From contig DMBU01000098.1 of NCBI GenBank assembly GCA_003446015.1, forward strand, positions 1 to 41,581: 41,581 bases of DNA, in the 5' to 3' direction. The stretch comes from Bacteroidales bacterium. Its GTDB lineage: Bacteria > Bacteroidota > Bacteroidia > Bacteroidales > UBA12077. A program made the translations under genes and the position numbers. The first letter of the stretch is position 1. Each line of letters opens with the position of its first letter. Positions 1 to 8,511 of this stretch are shown here, one piece after another. Under the pieces are notes generated by a model. The model did no database searches, had not been told where the DNA came from, and saw only the letters and a program-made list of their open reading frames with translations.

Positions 1-62
1 AAAGATGTGTATAAAGAGTAGTCATAATTCTGAGGGGGATTTTTTATTTTCGTAAAAAAAAA

Positions 63-362
63 ATGAAAATACTTGCCATCGAAAAAGAAAAACCCGGACT
101 AACTTCTGATGATTTTAAACCATATTCAACGAACGAAGCTAAAATGGTTTGGAAATTATATGAAAACGGAGTAATTCGTGAAATTTACTTCGGAAAAGAA
201 AAGCATAATGCACATATTATTATGGAATCCGAAAATCTGGAAACGGCTAAACAAATTTTGGCTGAGTTGCCTTTGGTTAAAAATAATCTTATTGAATTTG
301 AATTTACTACTTTGATAGCCTATACTGGTTTTTCAAGATTATTTACTAAAACCGAAGAGTAA
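63..362 (+). CDS. Small dimeric alpha/beta-barrel (muconolactone-isomerase-like) protein
   Basis: This 99-residue cytoplasmic protein has no signal peptide or membrane segment. It opens MKILAIEKE, has a middle REIYFGKE strand and an AKQILAELPLV helix, and ends in TGFSRLF. That pattern is what I recall of the small proteins placed in the muconolactone delta-isomerase/YCII-like dimeric alpha-beta barrel superfamily. No catalytic residue can be named, so the reaction and substrate are unknown. The ATG at 63 is the only sensible start; it follows a run of A and has no clear ribosome-binding site. The gene is tail-to-tail with the sensor kinase gene to its right and their 3' ends overlap by 17 bp, so no terminator fits between them. 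The family call is from pattern memory. Confidence 0.75.
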   Translation: MKILAIEKEKPGLTSDDFKPYSTNEAKMVWKLYENGVIREIYFGKEKHNAHIIMESENLETAKQILAELPLVKNNLIEFEFTTLIAYTGFSRLFTKTEE

Positions 363-1734
363 AAACAGTTTCTTTATCAGGTTCCGATTGTACAGAAATA
401 TTTCCACCGTGCAATAACATTATCTGACGTGAAAGACTCAATCCTATACCTGAACCTCCTGTCGTTCCAGCTTTTTCGGCAGACAGACCGTCAGGCAGGG
501 TTTCTTTAGTTGTAAAAAACGGGATAAAGATCTGATCTATTTTTGTAGTAGAAATTCCAACTCCGTTATCTACTACTTGTATTAAGGTGTTATTTTTTTC
601 TTTAAATGCTCTTAGTTCAATTTGTATTTGTTTTTTTTGAGAAGTTGCATCTTTTGCATTGATCAACAGGTTAATTAAAACTTGTTCCATCAATTTAAAG
701 TCTGCATTTAAACTAAGTTCTTTTGGCATCACTTTTACGTTAAGATTCAAATTCTCTTGCTTTTTATTTTGAAAAATAAGCTCAACCACTGTATCGAACA
801 GGTCTTGAATAAAGAACTCTTTTTTTACCGGATCAGGTATTTTGGCAAGTTTTCTAAAGTCATTAACAAAATCATAAAGACCTGAACTTCTTCGTTCTAT
901 TGTAGTTAATGCTTTTTGAATCTTTTCTAACACATTTACATCAATCTCATCAATACCTTTTAATTCTTTGTTTTCTTTTTGAATATGGTTTATGCTGGTT
1001 TCTGCTAAGGATGAAATTGGTGTTACAGAGTTCATAATTTCGTGGCTTAAAGTTCGTAACAGTTTTTGCCACGACTGCACTTCATTTTTATCTAACTCCT
1101 CCTGGATATTGTTAAAAGTAATTAGTACATATGACTTATCAATTAGTTTTATAGGTGTTATGTAAGTTAAAAACTGTTGTTTGTTATGATTTATAGTGAC
1201 TTCTATAATCTTTTTTATTTCTTTTTTCACAAAAGGTGCATCTTTCAATGCTGGAATTTCTTTTGTGATATAATCAAAAGAATTTTTATATTTTAAATTC
1301 AGATTGTTTAAAACCGACTGGTTCATTAATATTACTCCATTATTCTGGTCTGTTAATAGAATTCCGGTTTGTACCTTATCAATGATCAGCTTTAATAGAT
1401 GAGATTGTGCTTCTTTTTCAATTTGGGAATCAAAAATGGATTTTGCAATGGTTTTAAAAGATTGGTTAAGAGATTGAAATGATTTATCCACCAACTCAAT
1501 ATTCCCTGAAGAGTAGCTTTTATCTTTAAGGGCATCCAGAAAGTTGCTCAAACTACGGTTGGTTTTGTTCACATAAAAGAGAAGTTCGTAAATCTGGCCG
1601 AATAAAATTAGGATTAAAACAATCGAAGTAAATAGCTTGTTAGGCATAGTAACCAAACCTGCAATTAATGTCATATTGATTAACATTAAGCTAATTCGAA
1701 TTATTACAAGTACCGAAAATCTTTTATAAACCAT
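346..1734 (-). CDS. NtrY-like membrane sensor histidine kinase, module A
   Basis: A 462-residue inner-membrane sensor kinase. Two hydrophobic segments near residues 6-28 and 34-54 anchor it with almost no periplasmic loop. A linker and a PAS-like domain (about 105-215) follow, then the H-box SHEIMNSVTPI with phospho-acceptor His231, the N-box NLLINAKDA (about 355-363), the G1 box DNGVGI (389-394), FFTTK, and the G2 box GGSGIGLSLSR (426-436). The HEIMNSV(T/S)P form of the H-box is shared with the second kinase of this window. About 17 extra residues lie between the F and G2 boxes compared with that paralogue, probably a longer ATP lid. The start overlaps the stop of the upstream response regulator by 11 bp, implying translational coupling and a cognate pair. 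The lack of a sensory loop suggests it senses a membrane or cytoplasmic signal (inference). Confidence 0.93.
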   Translation of the reverse strand: MVYKRFSVLVIIRISLMLINMTLIAGLVTMPNKLFTSIVLILILFGQIYELLFYVNKTNRSLSNFLDALKDKSYSSGNIELVDKSFQSLNQSFKTIAKSIFDSQIEKEAQSHLLKLIIDKVQTGILLTDQNNGVILMNQSVLNNLNLKYKNSFDYITKEIPALKDAPFVKKEIKKIIEVTINHNKQQFLTYITPIKLIDKSYVLITFNNIQEELDKNEVQSWQKLLRTLSHEIMNSVTPISSLAETSINHIQKENKELKGIDEIDVNVLEKIQKALTTIERRSSGLYDFVNDFRKLAKIPDPVKKEFFIQDLFDTVVELIFQNKKQENLNLNVKVMPKELSLNADFKLMEQVLINLLINAKDATSQKKQIQIELRAFKEKNNTLIQVVDNGVGISTTKIDQIFIPFFTTKETLPDGLSAEKAGTTGGSGIGLSLSRQIMLLHGGNISVQSEPDKETVFTLRF

Positions 1735-3103
1735 GTTTTTCTATTCTACGATATAATGCATTTCGTTGTATTCCCAATTCTTTAGCCGCCTTGGTAATAT
1801 TACCATTGTTTTTTTCAATGGCTTGAATAATTAAATGTTTTTCATTTTCATCAAGATTAAGGTTGCCGGAATTATCTTTATCTTTACTCGAGTAAGCTAA
1901 CGGTAATACTTGCAAATTAATTTCTAATGTTTTCCCTTCAGATAATACTGTTGCTCTTTCAACAATGTTTTTTAATTCTCTAATATTTCCTGGCCAATCG
2001 TAATTTTTTAACTGCCTAATCACATGATCATCTAGTTTTAGATCAGGCTTGTTATATTTTGCTTTGTATTGATTTAAGAAATGTTCTGCTAATAGCGGAA
2101 TGTCATCTATTCTGTCTTTTAAACTGGGTATATTAATTTCAAAAGTATTAATCCGGTAAAATAAATCCTGCCTGAATTGTCCCTGCTCAATCATATCTTT
2201 TAGCGGCATATTGGTAGCACAAATTATCCTTACATCTATTGGTATTTCTTTCGAAGAGCCAACACGCGTAAGCTTCTTATTTTGAATAACTGTTAATAAC
2301 TTGGATTGCAGGTTATATGACAGGTTGCCTATTTCATCTAAAAAGATGGTTCCTTTATCAGCCAGCTCAAATCGTCCGGGTTTATCTGCTTTGGCATCTG
2401 TAAAAGCACCTTTTACATGTCCGAAAATTTCGCTTTCGAAAAGTGTTTCGCTAATAGCTCCAAGGTCTACTGTTATAAAAGCCTCATTTTTTCTGTTCGA
2501 CATTCGATGAAGCTCACGCGCGGCTAATTCTTTTCCTGTTCCGTTTTTCCCTAGCAGAAGCACGTTTGCATCTGTTTCTGAAACTTTTTGCAAAGTTTCT
2601 TTTAGTTGATTTATTGCTGGTGATTCTCCAATTACCTGAGAATAATTTTGGGTGATCGTTTTGGTAAGTAATTCGGATTGATTTTTGAATTTGTTTTTTT
2701 CACGCTGGCTTTCGATAAAACGGTGCGCAGATATTAAGGTTGCCAGCAGTTTAGCATTTTTCCAGGGCTTTGTAATAAAATCGAAAGCTCCTTTTTTAAT
2801 TCCCTTAACAGCTAATTCAACATCACCAAAAGCAGTCATTAAAATAACAAGCATATCTGGATAATCGGATTTTATCTTATCAAGCCAGAAAATTCCTTCG
2901 TATCCTTCAATTTCTCCTTTTCTAAAGTTCATATCAAGCAATATGATATCAATGTTAGATTTATTAATATGAGATGAGATTCGTGTTGGATCCGATTCGG
3001 AAATAATTGTGCTAAAGTTCTCTTCCAAAAACATTTCTGCCGAAGTGAGAATATCGGGGTTGTCATCTATTATTAATATGCTGGAACTGAACTTCTGGAT
3101 CAT
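1724..3103 (-). CDS. Sigma-54-dependent response regulator (NtrC family), module A
   Basis: A 459-residue transcription activator with three domains. The receiver (1-125) has phospho-acceptor Asp57 in ILLDMNF and the conserved Lys of TKPW near 112. The AAA+ sigma-54 interaction domain (about 155-385) has Walker A GKNGTGKE (185-192) and the arginine-finger region near FRQDLFYRIN. The C-terminal Fis-type helix-turn-helix has NITKAAKELGIQRNALYRR. The sigma-54-contacting loop reads GAFTDA (232-237) instead of the classical GAFTGA. It is first in an operon with the sensor kinase behind it and is divergent from a permease gene across 220 bp. The expected role is phosphorylation-dependent activation of a sigma-54 promoter; the divergent permease is the obvious candidate target (inference). 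Confidence 0.95.
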   Translation of the reverse strand: MIQKFSSSILIIDDNPDILTSAEMFLEENFSTIISESDPTRISSHINKSNIDIILLDMNFRKGEIEGYEGIFWLDKIKSDYPDMLVILMTAFGDVELAVKGIKKGAFDFITKPWKNAKLLATLISAHRFIESQREKNKFKNQSELLTKTITQNYSQVIGESPAINQLKETLQKVSETDANVLLLGKNGTGKELAARELHRMSNRKNEAFITVDLGAISETLFESEIFGHVKGAFTDAKADKPGRFELADKGTIFLDEIGNLSYNLQSKLLTVIQNKKLTRVGSSKEIPIDVRIICATNMPLKDMIEQGQFRQDLFYRINTFEINIPSLKDRIDDIPLLAEHFLNQYKAKYNKPDLKLDDHVIRQLKNYDWPGNIRELKNIVERATVLSEGKTLEINLQVLPLAYSSKDKDNSGNLNLDENEKHLIIQAIEKNNGNITKAAKELGIQRNALYRRIEKHGL

Positions 3104-3160
3104 TCTTCTTTAATATAATATTTCTATGATAAAATTAATTCTTTTTGGTTTAAAATTGCT

Positions 3161-3202
3161 CTAAAAACGAACATTAATTGCCCTAAAAACGAACAGTAAT
3201 TG
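3161..3202. repeat. Two 20-bp direct repeats in the divergent spacer
   Basis: Copies at 3161-3180 and 3183-3202 differ at one base of 20 (ctaaaaacgaacattaattg, with t to g in copy two). The period is 22 bp, about two helical turns, so the copies face the same side of DNA. They lie between the divergent response-regulator and permease genes, about 60-100 bp upstream of the candidate sigma-54 promoter. That is a natural place for an activator enhancer site. Binding is not shown by sequence alone. Confidence 0.55.
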
Positions 3203-3257
3203 GTTTGAATATCTTGCTTTTTAATATTATTGAGCTGTTTATTAGGTATTTATCTTT

Positions 3258-3276
3258 TTTGGAATAAGTCTTGTAA
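3258..3276 (+). promoter_or_regulatory. Candidate sigma-54 (-24/-12) promoter for permease A
   Basis: The string TGGAATAAGTCTTGT starts at 3260. It has the GG dinucleotide, a 10-base spacer and a TTG-type -12 element, but the invariant GC is GT here. A start site would fall near 3286, about 38 bp before the permease ATG. The neighbouring gene encodes a sigma-54 activator, which raises the prior. In DNA this AT-rich a chance match is quite possible. Confidence 0.3.
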
Positions 3277-3323
3277 TTTGCTCAGTATAAAAAATTAAAA
3301 TAAAACCATTAAATTTATGAATT

Positions 3324-5690
3324 ATGCTTAAAAATTATATAAAGATTGCTTTCCGAAGTTTATTAAGAAACAAAATCTATTCTTTTATAAATATTTTTGG
3401 TTTGGCAGTTGGCTTATCCGCTACTATACTGTTATTTCTGTATATTCGATTAGAGTTAAGTTATGATAAACATTTTAATGAACATGAAATAATATACAGG
3501 GTCCTTTCTCATTCGTCCCGAAGTGGTGAACAAGAAATTCATATGCCTATTACGCTTTATGAAATTCCCAATGTAGCAATGGATGAAGTTCCTGAAGTAG
3601 AGTATGCTACACGATTGTCATCTTTTGTACAAAATGAAGTAAAAGTTAAAAATGAAACGAAAGGTTTTTATACCAGAGTACTTACTGATTCATGTTTTTT
3701 TCGCATTTTTTCTTTTAAATCGATAGATGGTGATTTGGAAAAAGCACTGGTTGAACCTTATTCAGTAGTTTTAACAAAAGAATCAGCAGAAAAAATTTAC
3801 GGTCGTACCAATGTTGTTGGCGAATCAATTCATGTTTATGGTGCCGACATGACTGTTAAAGGAGTTATGGAAAATATCCCTGAAAATACTCATCTTAAAT
3901 TTGATATACTGGTTTCAATAAATACCGGAGACGAAGATTATATGAAAGTTCAGGGAAATAATTTTCATGTTTATGTAAAGTTTAATCAATCAATTACACC
4001 TGAAATAAAACAAAAAACCGAAAAAGCGTTTAGTGATTATGTGAATGAGATGTTTAAGGATTATAAAATTGAATATACACATGAACTTCAGGCTCTTGCC
4101 AACATTCATTTGCATTCAGACGAATTAAGTTATGATCATGCAGAGTTAGGTAGTATCCAATATATTTATATTTTTTCCATTTTGGCTGCATTTATTTTAA
4201 TCATTGCGGTTTTAAATTATGTTAATCTCTTTACTTCAAAATCAGAAACCAGAGCAAAAGAAGTTGGAATACGAAAAGTAAGCGGGGCCAGTAAAAAATC
4301 TTTGGTACAACAATTTGTAGGTGAGTCAGTTTTAATTGCCTTTATTGCTTTTTTAATAGCCATGTTGCTGGTAGAATCTTTTTTACCTGGATTTAGCAAC
4401 CTGGTGAGTCGTAAAATAGAATTTTTATATAAGGACGATTTTTATCTGTTGATATTATTTTTCTTTATTTCGCTTTTAGTTGGTGTGCTATCAGGAATTT
4501 ATCCTTCCTTTTATATTTCTCACTTCAACTCGGTGGATATTTTAAAAGGAACGTTTACCGGACAAAGAAAAAATAAAACCTTGAATGTTTTAATGGTTGT
4601 AGTTCAGTTTTCAATTGCAATAGCATTGATTTCGGCTTTAATTGTTTTGTATTCACAGGTAAATTACATGAAAAACAAGCGGCTAGGTTTTGATAAAGAA
4701 CAAATTGTTTATTTCTCCAATTTATCCGAAAAAATTCAATCCAATTACGAATCAGTTAAGAATGAATTACTATTAAGTCCGGAAGTTGTGTCCGTTACAG
4801 CTTCTCAATCGGTGCCGGGACAGGGTAGAAGTGGCATGAATATTCGCCTTCCGGAATGGCCCTTGGAAGAGGCTATTCCGTTAAATGAAAATCGTGTCCA
4901 GGATGATTATATAAAAACCATGGGTTTTGAAATTATTGAAGGTTCAGATTTTTCGGATAAGCTGGCAAGCGACAGTGCTACATTTATTTTAAACGAAGCA
5001 GCAGCAAGATTGCTTAACCTGAATAACCCAATTGGGAAAGAGATTATTGTTTGGCAGCATAGAGGCAGAATAAAAGGGATTATCAAGGATTTTCATTATG
5101 CATCGTTGCATACCGAAATTGAGCCACTGGTGTTTAGTCATTATTGGAAAGGTTTTCGCATTATAAGCATAAAACTTAAAGCAGGAAGAATTCAGGAAGG
5201 TCTAAATCATGCAAAAACTGTATTTAAAAGTTTTGACCCTGATTATACTCAAAACTATACTTTCCTTGACGAACAATTTGCCCAAATGTACCGAAATGAA
5301 GAAAAATCGAATCAACTAATTTTTGTTGCTTCATTATTGGCTATTATTATTTCCGTATTAGGATTGTTGGCCCTAACATCTTTTGTGGTTGCAAGACGTA
5401 CCAAAGAAATAGGTATACGAAAAGCGCTGGGTTCCAATGTTCGCCTAATACTAGTGCTATTGAATAAAGATATTCTGAAATGGGTATTAATTTCTTCATT
5501 AATTGGGATTCCTGCTTCGTACTATTTTATGAAAAAATGGCTGGAGAATTTTGCTTACCGTATTGAATTAAATATCTGGTTTTTTGTGTCTGCGGTACTT
5601 ATTGCATTAGTAATTGCATCGTTAACTATTACAGTACAATCGTTTAAAACAGCTAATAAAAATCCAACAGAATCATTACGTTACGAATAA
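3324..5690 (+). CDS. FtsX/MacB-type ABC transporter permease, module A
   Basis: A 788-residue inner-membrane permease with the duplicated architecture of this Bacteroidota family. TM1 is at about 19-41, then a periplasmic MacB-type core domain (about 48-270), three FtsX segments (about 278-300, 333-353, 374-397), TM5 (about 420-443), a second periplasmic domain (about 444-660) and three further segments (about 665-690, 715-733, 750-773). Each half has the cytoplasmic motif that precedes the coupling region: RAKEVGIRKVSGA (310-322) and RRTKEIGIRKALG (691-703). The C-terminus ends NPTESLRYE. MacB/LolE-type proteins move lipids, lipoproteins, peptides or drugs or transmit force across the envelope; the substrate here is unknown. 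It has no ATPase gene beside it. Its 3' end lies only 4 bp from the convergent kinase gene. Confidence 0.93.
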   Translation: MLKNYIKIAFRSLLRNKIYSFINIFGLAVGLSATILLFLYIRLELSYDKHFNEHEIIYRVLSHSSRSGEQEIHMPITLYEIPNVAMDEVPEVEYATRLSSFVQNEVKVKNETKGFYTRVLTDSCFFRIFSFKSIDGDLEKALVEPYSVVLTKESAEKIYGRTNVVGESIHVYGADMTVKGVMENIPENTHLKFDILVSINTGDEDYMKVQGNNFHVYVKFNQSITPEIKQKTEKAFSDYVNEMFKDYKIEYTHELQALANIHLHSDELSYDHAELGSIQYIYIFSILAAFILIIAVLNYVNLFTSKSETRAKEVGIRKVSGASKKSLVQQFVGESVLIAFIAFLIAMLLVESFLPGFSNLVSRKIEFLYKDDFYLLILFFFISLLVGVLSGIYPSFYISHFNSVDILKGTFTGQRKNKTLNVLMVVVQFSIAIALISALIVLYSQVNYMKNKRLGFDKEQIVYFSNLSEKIQSNYESVKNELLLSPEVVSVTASQSVPGQGRSGMNIRLPEWPLEEAIPLNENRVQDDYIKTMGFEIIEGSDFSDKLASDSATFILNEAAARLLNLNNPIGKEIIVWQHRGRIKGIIKDFHYASLHTEIEPLVFSHYWKGFRIISIKLKAGRIQEGLNHAKTVFKSFDPDYTQNYTFLDEQFAQMYRNEEKSNQLIFVASLLAIIISVLGLLALTSFVVARRTKEIGIRKALGSNVRLILVLLNKDILKWVLISSLIGIPASYYFMKKWLENFAYRIELNIWFFVSAVLIALVIASLTITVQSFKTANKNPTESLRYE

Positions 5691-5694
5691 CAGA

Positions 5695-7044
5695 TTAAAA
5701 ACTAAGTATAAAAGTGGAGCCTTTACAAGGCTCTGATTTTACCGATATGTTACCACCATGTACATGCATAATTTGACGAGAAAGGCTCAATCCAATTCCA
5801 GAGCCTTTTTCTTTGGTTGTAAAAAAAGGAATGAAAATATTGTCTATCATTTCGGGATTCATTCCAGGACCATTGTCAGAAATCTTTATCTGTACCTGCT
5901 CATTTAAAAGTTCGGCTGAAAGAGTTATTTTAGGATTTGTTACTTCTGATAAGGCTTCAGATGAGTTTTTTATTAAATTGATTAAAACCTGCTCAATTAA
6001 TTTTTCGTCGGCATGAATTAAAAGACTTGTTTCGCAATAATACTTAAATTCAATACCCTTTTCACTTAGATCATTTTTTAACAATGTATCCATATGCTTA
6101 AACATAGAACAAACATCTAATTCTTTGAAGGTGGGCCTGGGTAACTGAGTTAGGCTTTTATATGTTGCCACAAAATTAGAAAGTCCATCGCTTCGTTTAC
6201 GAATAGTTTTTAGACCAAGAACAGAATTTTTAATGGTCGTATTATCAATTTCTTCAATGGTTTTTATTTTATTGTTTTCTTCGAACATTTCTATTAATGA
6301 ACCTGAAAGAAGCTTAATAGGACTTACCGAATTCATAATTTCGTGAGTTAATACCCTAATGAGTTTTTGCCATGCATCCACTTCACTCTGATCAATTTCT
6401 GTTTTAATATTTTGTAAGGATAAAAGTCTTATTTCACGTGATTTAATTTTGAATTTTGCTGCCTTAACAGATAATTGAATAATCTCACTGTCGATGTTAA
6501 GTTTAATTAGTTTGTTATTTCCGGGTTTTATATTTTTAAATTTATCAGCTAATCCGATCTGTGTGTTATTTACATCATTGATATTATTTAAACGATTAAG
6601 TTTGAGCAGATTTAACACAGCATCATTGCATATCTCTATTTTTCCGTTTTCATCAAAGGCAAGAATCCCAATACCAATATGCTTAACAGTATTCTGAAAA
6701 TATTGATGTTCACTTTCTTTATCAGATCTTACTTCAGAAATGTTTTGGATGATTTGATTTAACTCTTTGTAAAGATTTACAAAGGCTTTATCAATTTTCT
6801 GCTTATTATGAAAACTTATCGAAACATCATCGTATTTTATGGCTGTAATAAATTTAATAATATCCCGGTTTACTCGCTGTAAATACCATATTAAGTATAT
6901 TAGCTGGAGAACCCAAAGAATAACAAGTGAAGAACTTGTTATAAGCATGTATTCCTGATCAAGAGTCCAGAAAAATAATAAAGAAGTAGTTGCAATTAAA
7001 ACCACTTGAACTATGATGTAAATTCTGAATTTACTAAATGCCAT
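5695..7044 (-). CDS. NtrY-like membrane sensor histidine kinase, module B
   Basis: A 449-residue paralogue of the module A kinase. Two hydrophobic segments (about 7-27 and 34-55) are followed by a linker, a PAS-like region (about 110-215), the H-box THEIMNSVSPI with phospho-acceptor His234, the N-box NLIKNSSEAL (about 356-365), the G1 box DNGPGM (390-395), FFTTK and the G2 box GSGIGLSLSR (414-423). The F-to-G2 spacing is short, unlike the module A kinase. The start overlaps the response regulator stop by 11 bp, the same overlap as in module A. It probably autophosphorylates and donates phosphate to the adjacent sigma-54 regulator. The stimulus is unknown. Confidence 0.93.
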   Translation of the reverse strand: MAFSKFRIYIIVQVVLIATTSLLFFWTLDQEYMLITSSSLVILWVLQLIYLIWYLQRVNRDIIKFITAIKYDDVSISFHNKQKIDKAFVNLYKELNQIIQNISEVRSDKESEHQYFQNTVKHIGIGILAFDENGKIEICNDAVLNLLKLNRLNNINDVNNTQIGLADKFKNIKPGNNKLIKLNIDSEIIQLSVKAAKFKIKSREIRLLSLQNIKTEIDQSEVDAWQKLIRVLTHEIMNSVSPIKLLSGSLIEMFEENNKIKTIEEIDNTTIKNSVLGLKTIRKRSDGLSNFVATYKSLTQLPRPTFKELDVCSMFKHMDTLLKNDLSEKGIEFKYYCETSLLIHADEKLIEQVLINLIKNSSEALSEVTNPKITLSAELLNEQVQIKISDNGPGMNPEMIDNIFIPFFTTKEKGSGIGLSLSRQIMHVHGGNISVKSEPCKGSTFILSF

Positions 7045-8407
7045 ATTTCTCCATTTTTTTATAAAGAGTAGACCTGTTTATTCCGAGTTCTTTGGCTGCA
7101 GAACTAATATTGCCCTTATATTTTTGAATAGCTTTTTCAATTAGGCTTTTTTCGTTTTCATCTAAATTGAATGTCTTTGGAGCTGTGTTTTTTTGCTGTT
7201 TTTCACCTTCAGACCACAAATGACCTGGCAATATTATTTTTTCGTCACATAAAATCACAGCTTTTTCAATAGAATGTTGAAGCTCCCTTATATTGCCCGG
7301 CCATGAATATTGCTTTATTTTTGAAATCGTGTTTAAATTAAATTTTAAGTTGGGTTTATTATACTTATCGGTATATTTAACCAAAAAGAAATCTGCTAGT
7401 AAAACAATATCTTCACCCCTTTCTCTAAGAGGGGGTAAGTTAATTTTGATGGTGTTGATGCGATATAATAAGTCCTCACGAAAAGTACTTTTTTCAACCA
7501 TCTCGTCAGGATTCTTATTGGTAGCACAAATTAAGCGAATATCAACAGATATTGGTTTATTAGATCCAACTCGGCAAATTTCTTTATTTTGGATAGCCGT
7601 TAATAATTTTGATTGTAATTGTAATGGAAGATTTCCAATTTCATCTAAAAATAATGTTCCTCCCGAAGCTATTTCAAATCTACCAGCACGATCTTCTTTA
7701 GCGTCAGTAAATGATCCTTTTGTATGTCCAAACAATTCGCTTTCAAATAAATTTTCTTGTAATGCCCCAATATCAACATTTACAAATACCTCATTTGCAC
7801 GCTTTGATTTTCTATGAATCTCGCGTGCAATGACTTCTTTTCCTGTTCCATTTTCACCAAGAATTAACACATTGGCATCGGTAATGGACACTTTTTCAAT
7901 CATGTTGAAAACAGCTTTCATCGCTGCAGATTCCCCGATAATATTGCTAAATTTGCTATCAATTTTCTCACTCAAATGCTTTTGTTTTTGCTCCAGATTT
8001 TCAATCTTTAATTTTGATAAACGCAGATTATATGCTGATAAAATAGTTGATAAGATTTTTTCTTCGTCCCACGACTTTTGAATAAAATCAGCAGCTCCCT
8101 CTTTCATAGCATTTACAGCAAGCTCAACATCTCCATAAGCCGTAATTAACACTACTGATGCATTTGGATCTTTTTCCAGAATTTGTTTCATCCAAAAAAT
8201 ACCTTCATTGCCAGTATTAACACCTGCTTTAAAATTCATATCAAGTAAAATAATATCGTATGATTCTTTACCTAAATATTCTGGAATCAGGTTGGGATTT
8301 TTAATGGTACTGATTTTATCGAAATGTTTTGACAAAAAGAATTTGAAAGCAATTAATAATTCTTCGTTATCATCTACAATTAGTATTTTACCTTTTTTCT
8401 GGGGCAT
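7034..8407 (-). CDS. Sigma-54-dependent response regulator (NtrC family), module B
   Basis: A 457-residue activator, same design as the module A regulator. The receiver has phospho-acceptor Asp56 (ILLDMNF). The AAA+ domain has Walker A GENGTGKE (184-191) and the sigma-54 loop GSFTDA (231-236) in place of GAFTGA. The C-terminal Fis-like helix-turn-helix is NISSAAKELGINRSTLYKK. After the conserved receiver Lys111 the usual Pro is Ser (FIQKSW, against TKPW in module A), which may alter the cis-Pro switch loop. It is divergent from the four-permease operon across a 510-bp spacer, so that operon is its likely target (inference). The start at 8407 gives a receiver beginning directly with a short basic stretch and VDDNEE. 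Confidence 0.95.
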   Translation of the reverse strand: MPQKKGKILIVDDNEELLIAFKFFLSKHFDKISTIKNPNLIPEYLGKESYDIILLDMNFKAGVNTGNEGIFWMKQILEKDPNASVVLITAYGDVELAVNAMKEGAADFIQKSWDEEKILSTILSAYNLRLSKLKIENLEQKQKHLSEKIDSKFSNIIGESAAMKAVFNMIEKVSITDANVLILGENGTGKEVIAREIHRKSKRANEVFVNVDIGALQENLFESELFGHTKGSFTDAKEDRAGRFEIASGGTLFLDEIGNLPLQLQSKLLTAIQNKEICRVGSNKPISVDIRLICATNKNPDEMVEKSTFREDLLYRINTIKINLPPLRERGEDIVLLADFFLVKYTDKYNKPNLKFNLNTISKIKQYSWPGNIRELQHSIEKAVILCDEKIILPGHLWSEGEKQQKNTAPKTFNLDENEKSLIEKAIQKYKGNISSAAKELGINRSTLYKKMEKYGI

Positions 8408-8427
8408 ATGTTTTATTTAAACTGAGT

Positions 8428-8499
8428 AATGATAAAATGATAAAATGCTGTAATGATTCAATGCTACAATGCTACAATGCTGCAATGCTACAATGCTGC
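8428..8499. repeat. Period-8 tandem repeat (AATGnTnn), nine units
   Basis: Nine consecutive 8-bp units begin AATG: two aatgataa, one aatgctgt, one aatgattc, then aatgctac or aatgctgc five times, with a partial unit after. The right-hand five units are nearly identical, the left ones degenerate. It sits just downstream of the pseudogene stop and just upstream of the module B regulator start. Slippage of such a tract could change promoter spacing for that regulator (inference). Confidence 0.85.
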
Positions 8500-8511
8500 A
8501 ATGGTTAAAAT

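Noticed and set aside
3183..3225. Alternative sigma-54 site TGG...TTGC near 3200
   Set aside because: GG and GC are 12 bases apart instead of 10.
7293..7817. 174-codon open frame antisense to the module B regulator
   Set aside because: It lies entirely opposite a well-supported AAA+ domain; Ser/Phe-rich composition is what the complement of this coding frame gives.
8428..8499. Possible CRISPR-like array
   Set aside because: Units are 8 bp and contiguous with no spacers; no cas genes nearby.
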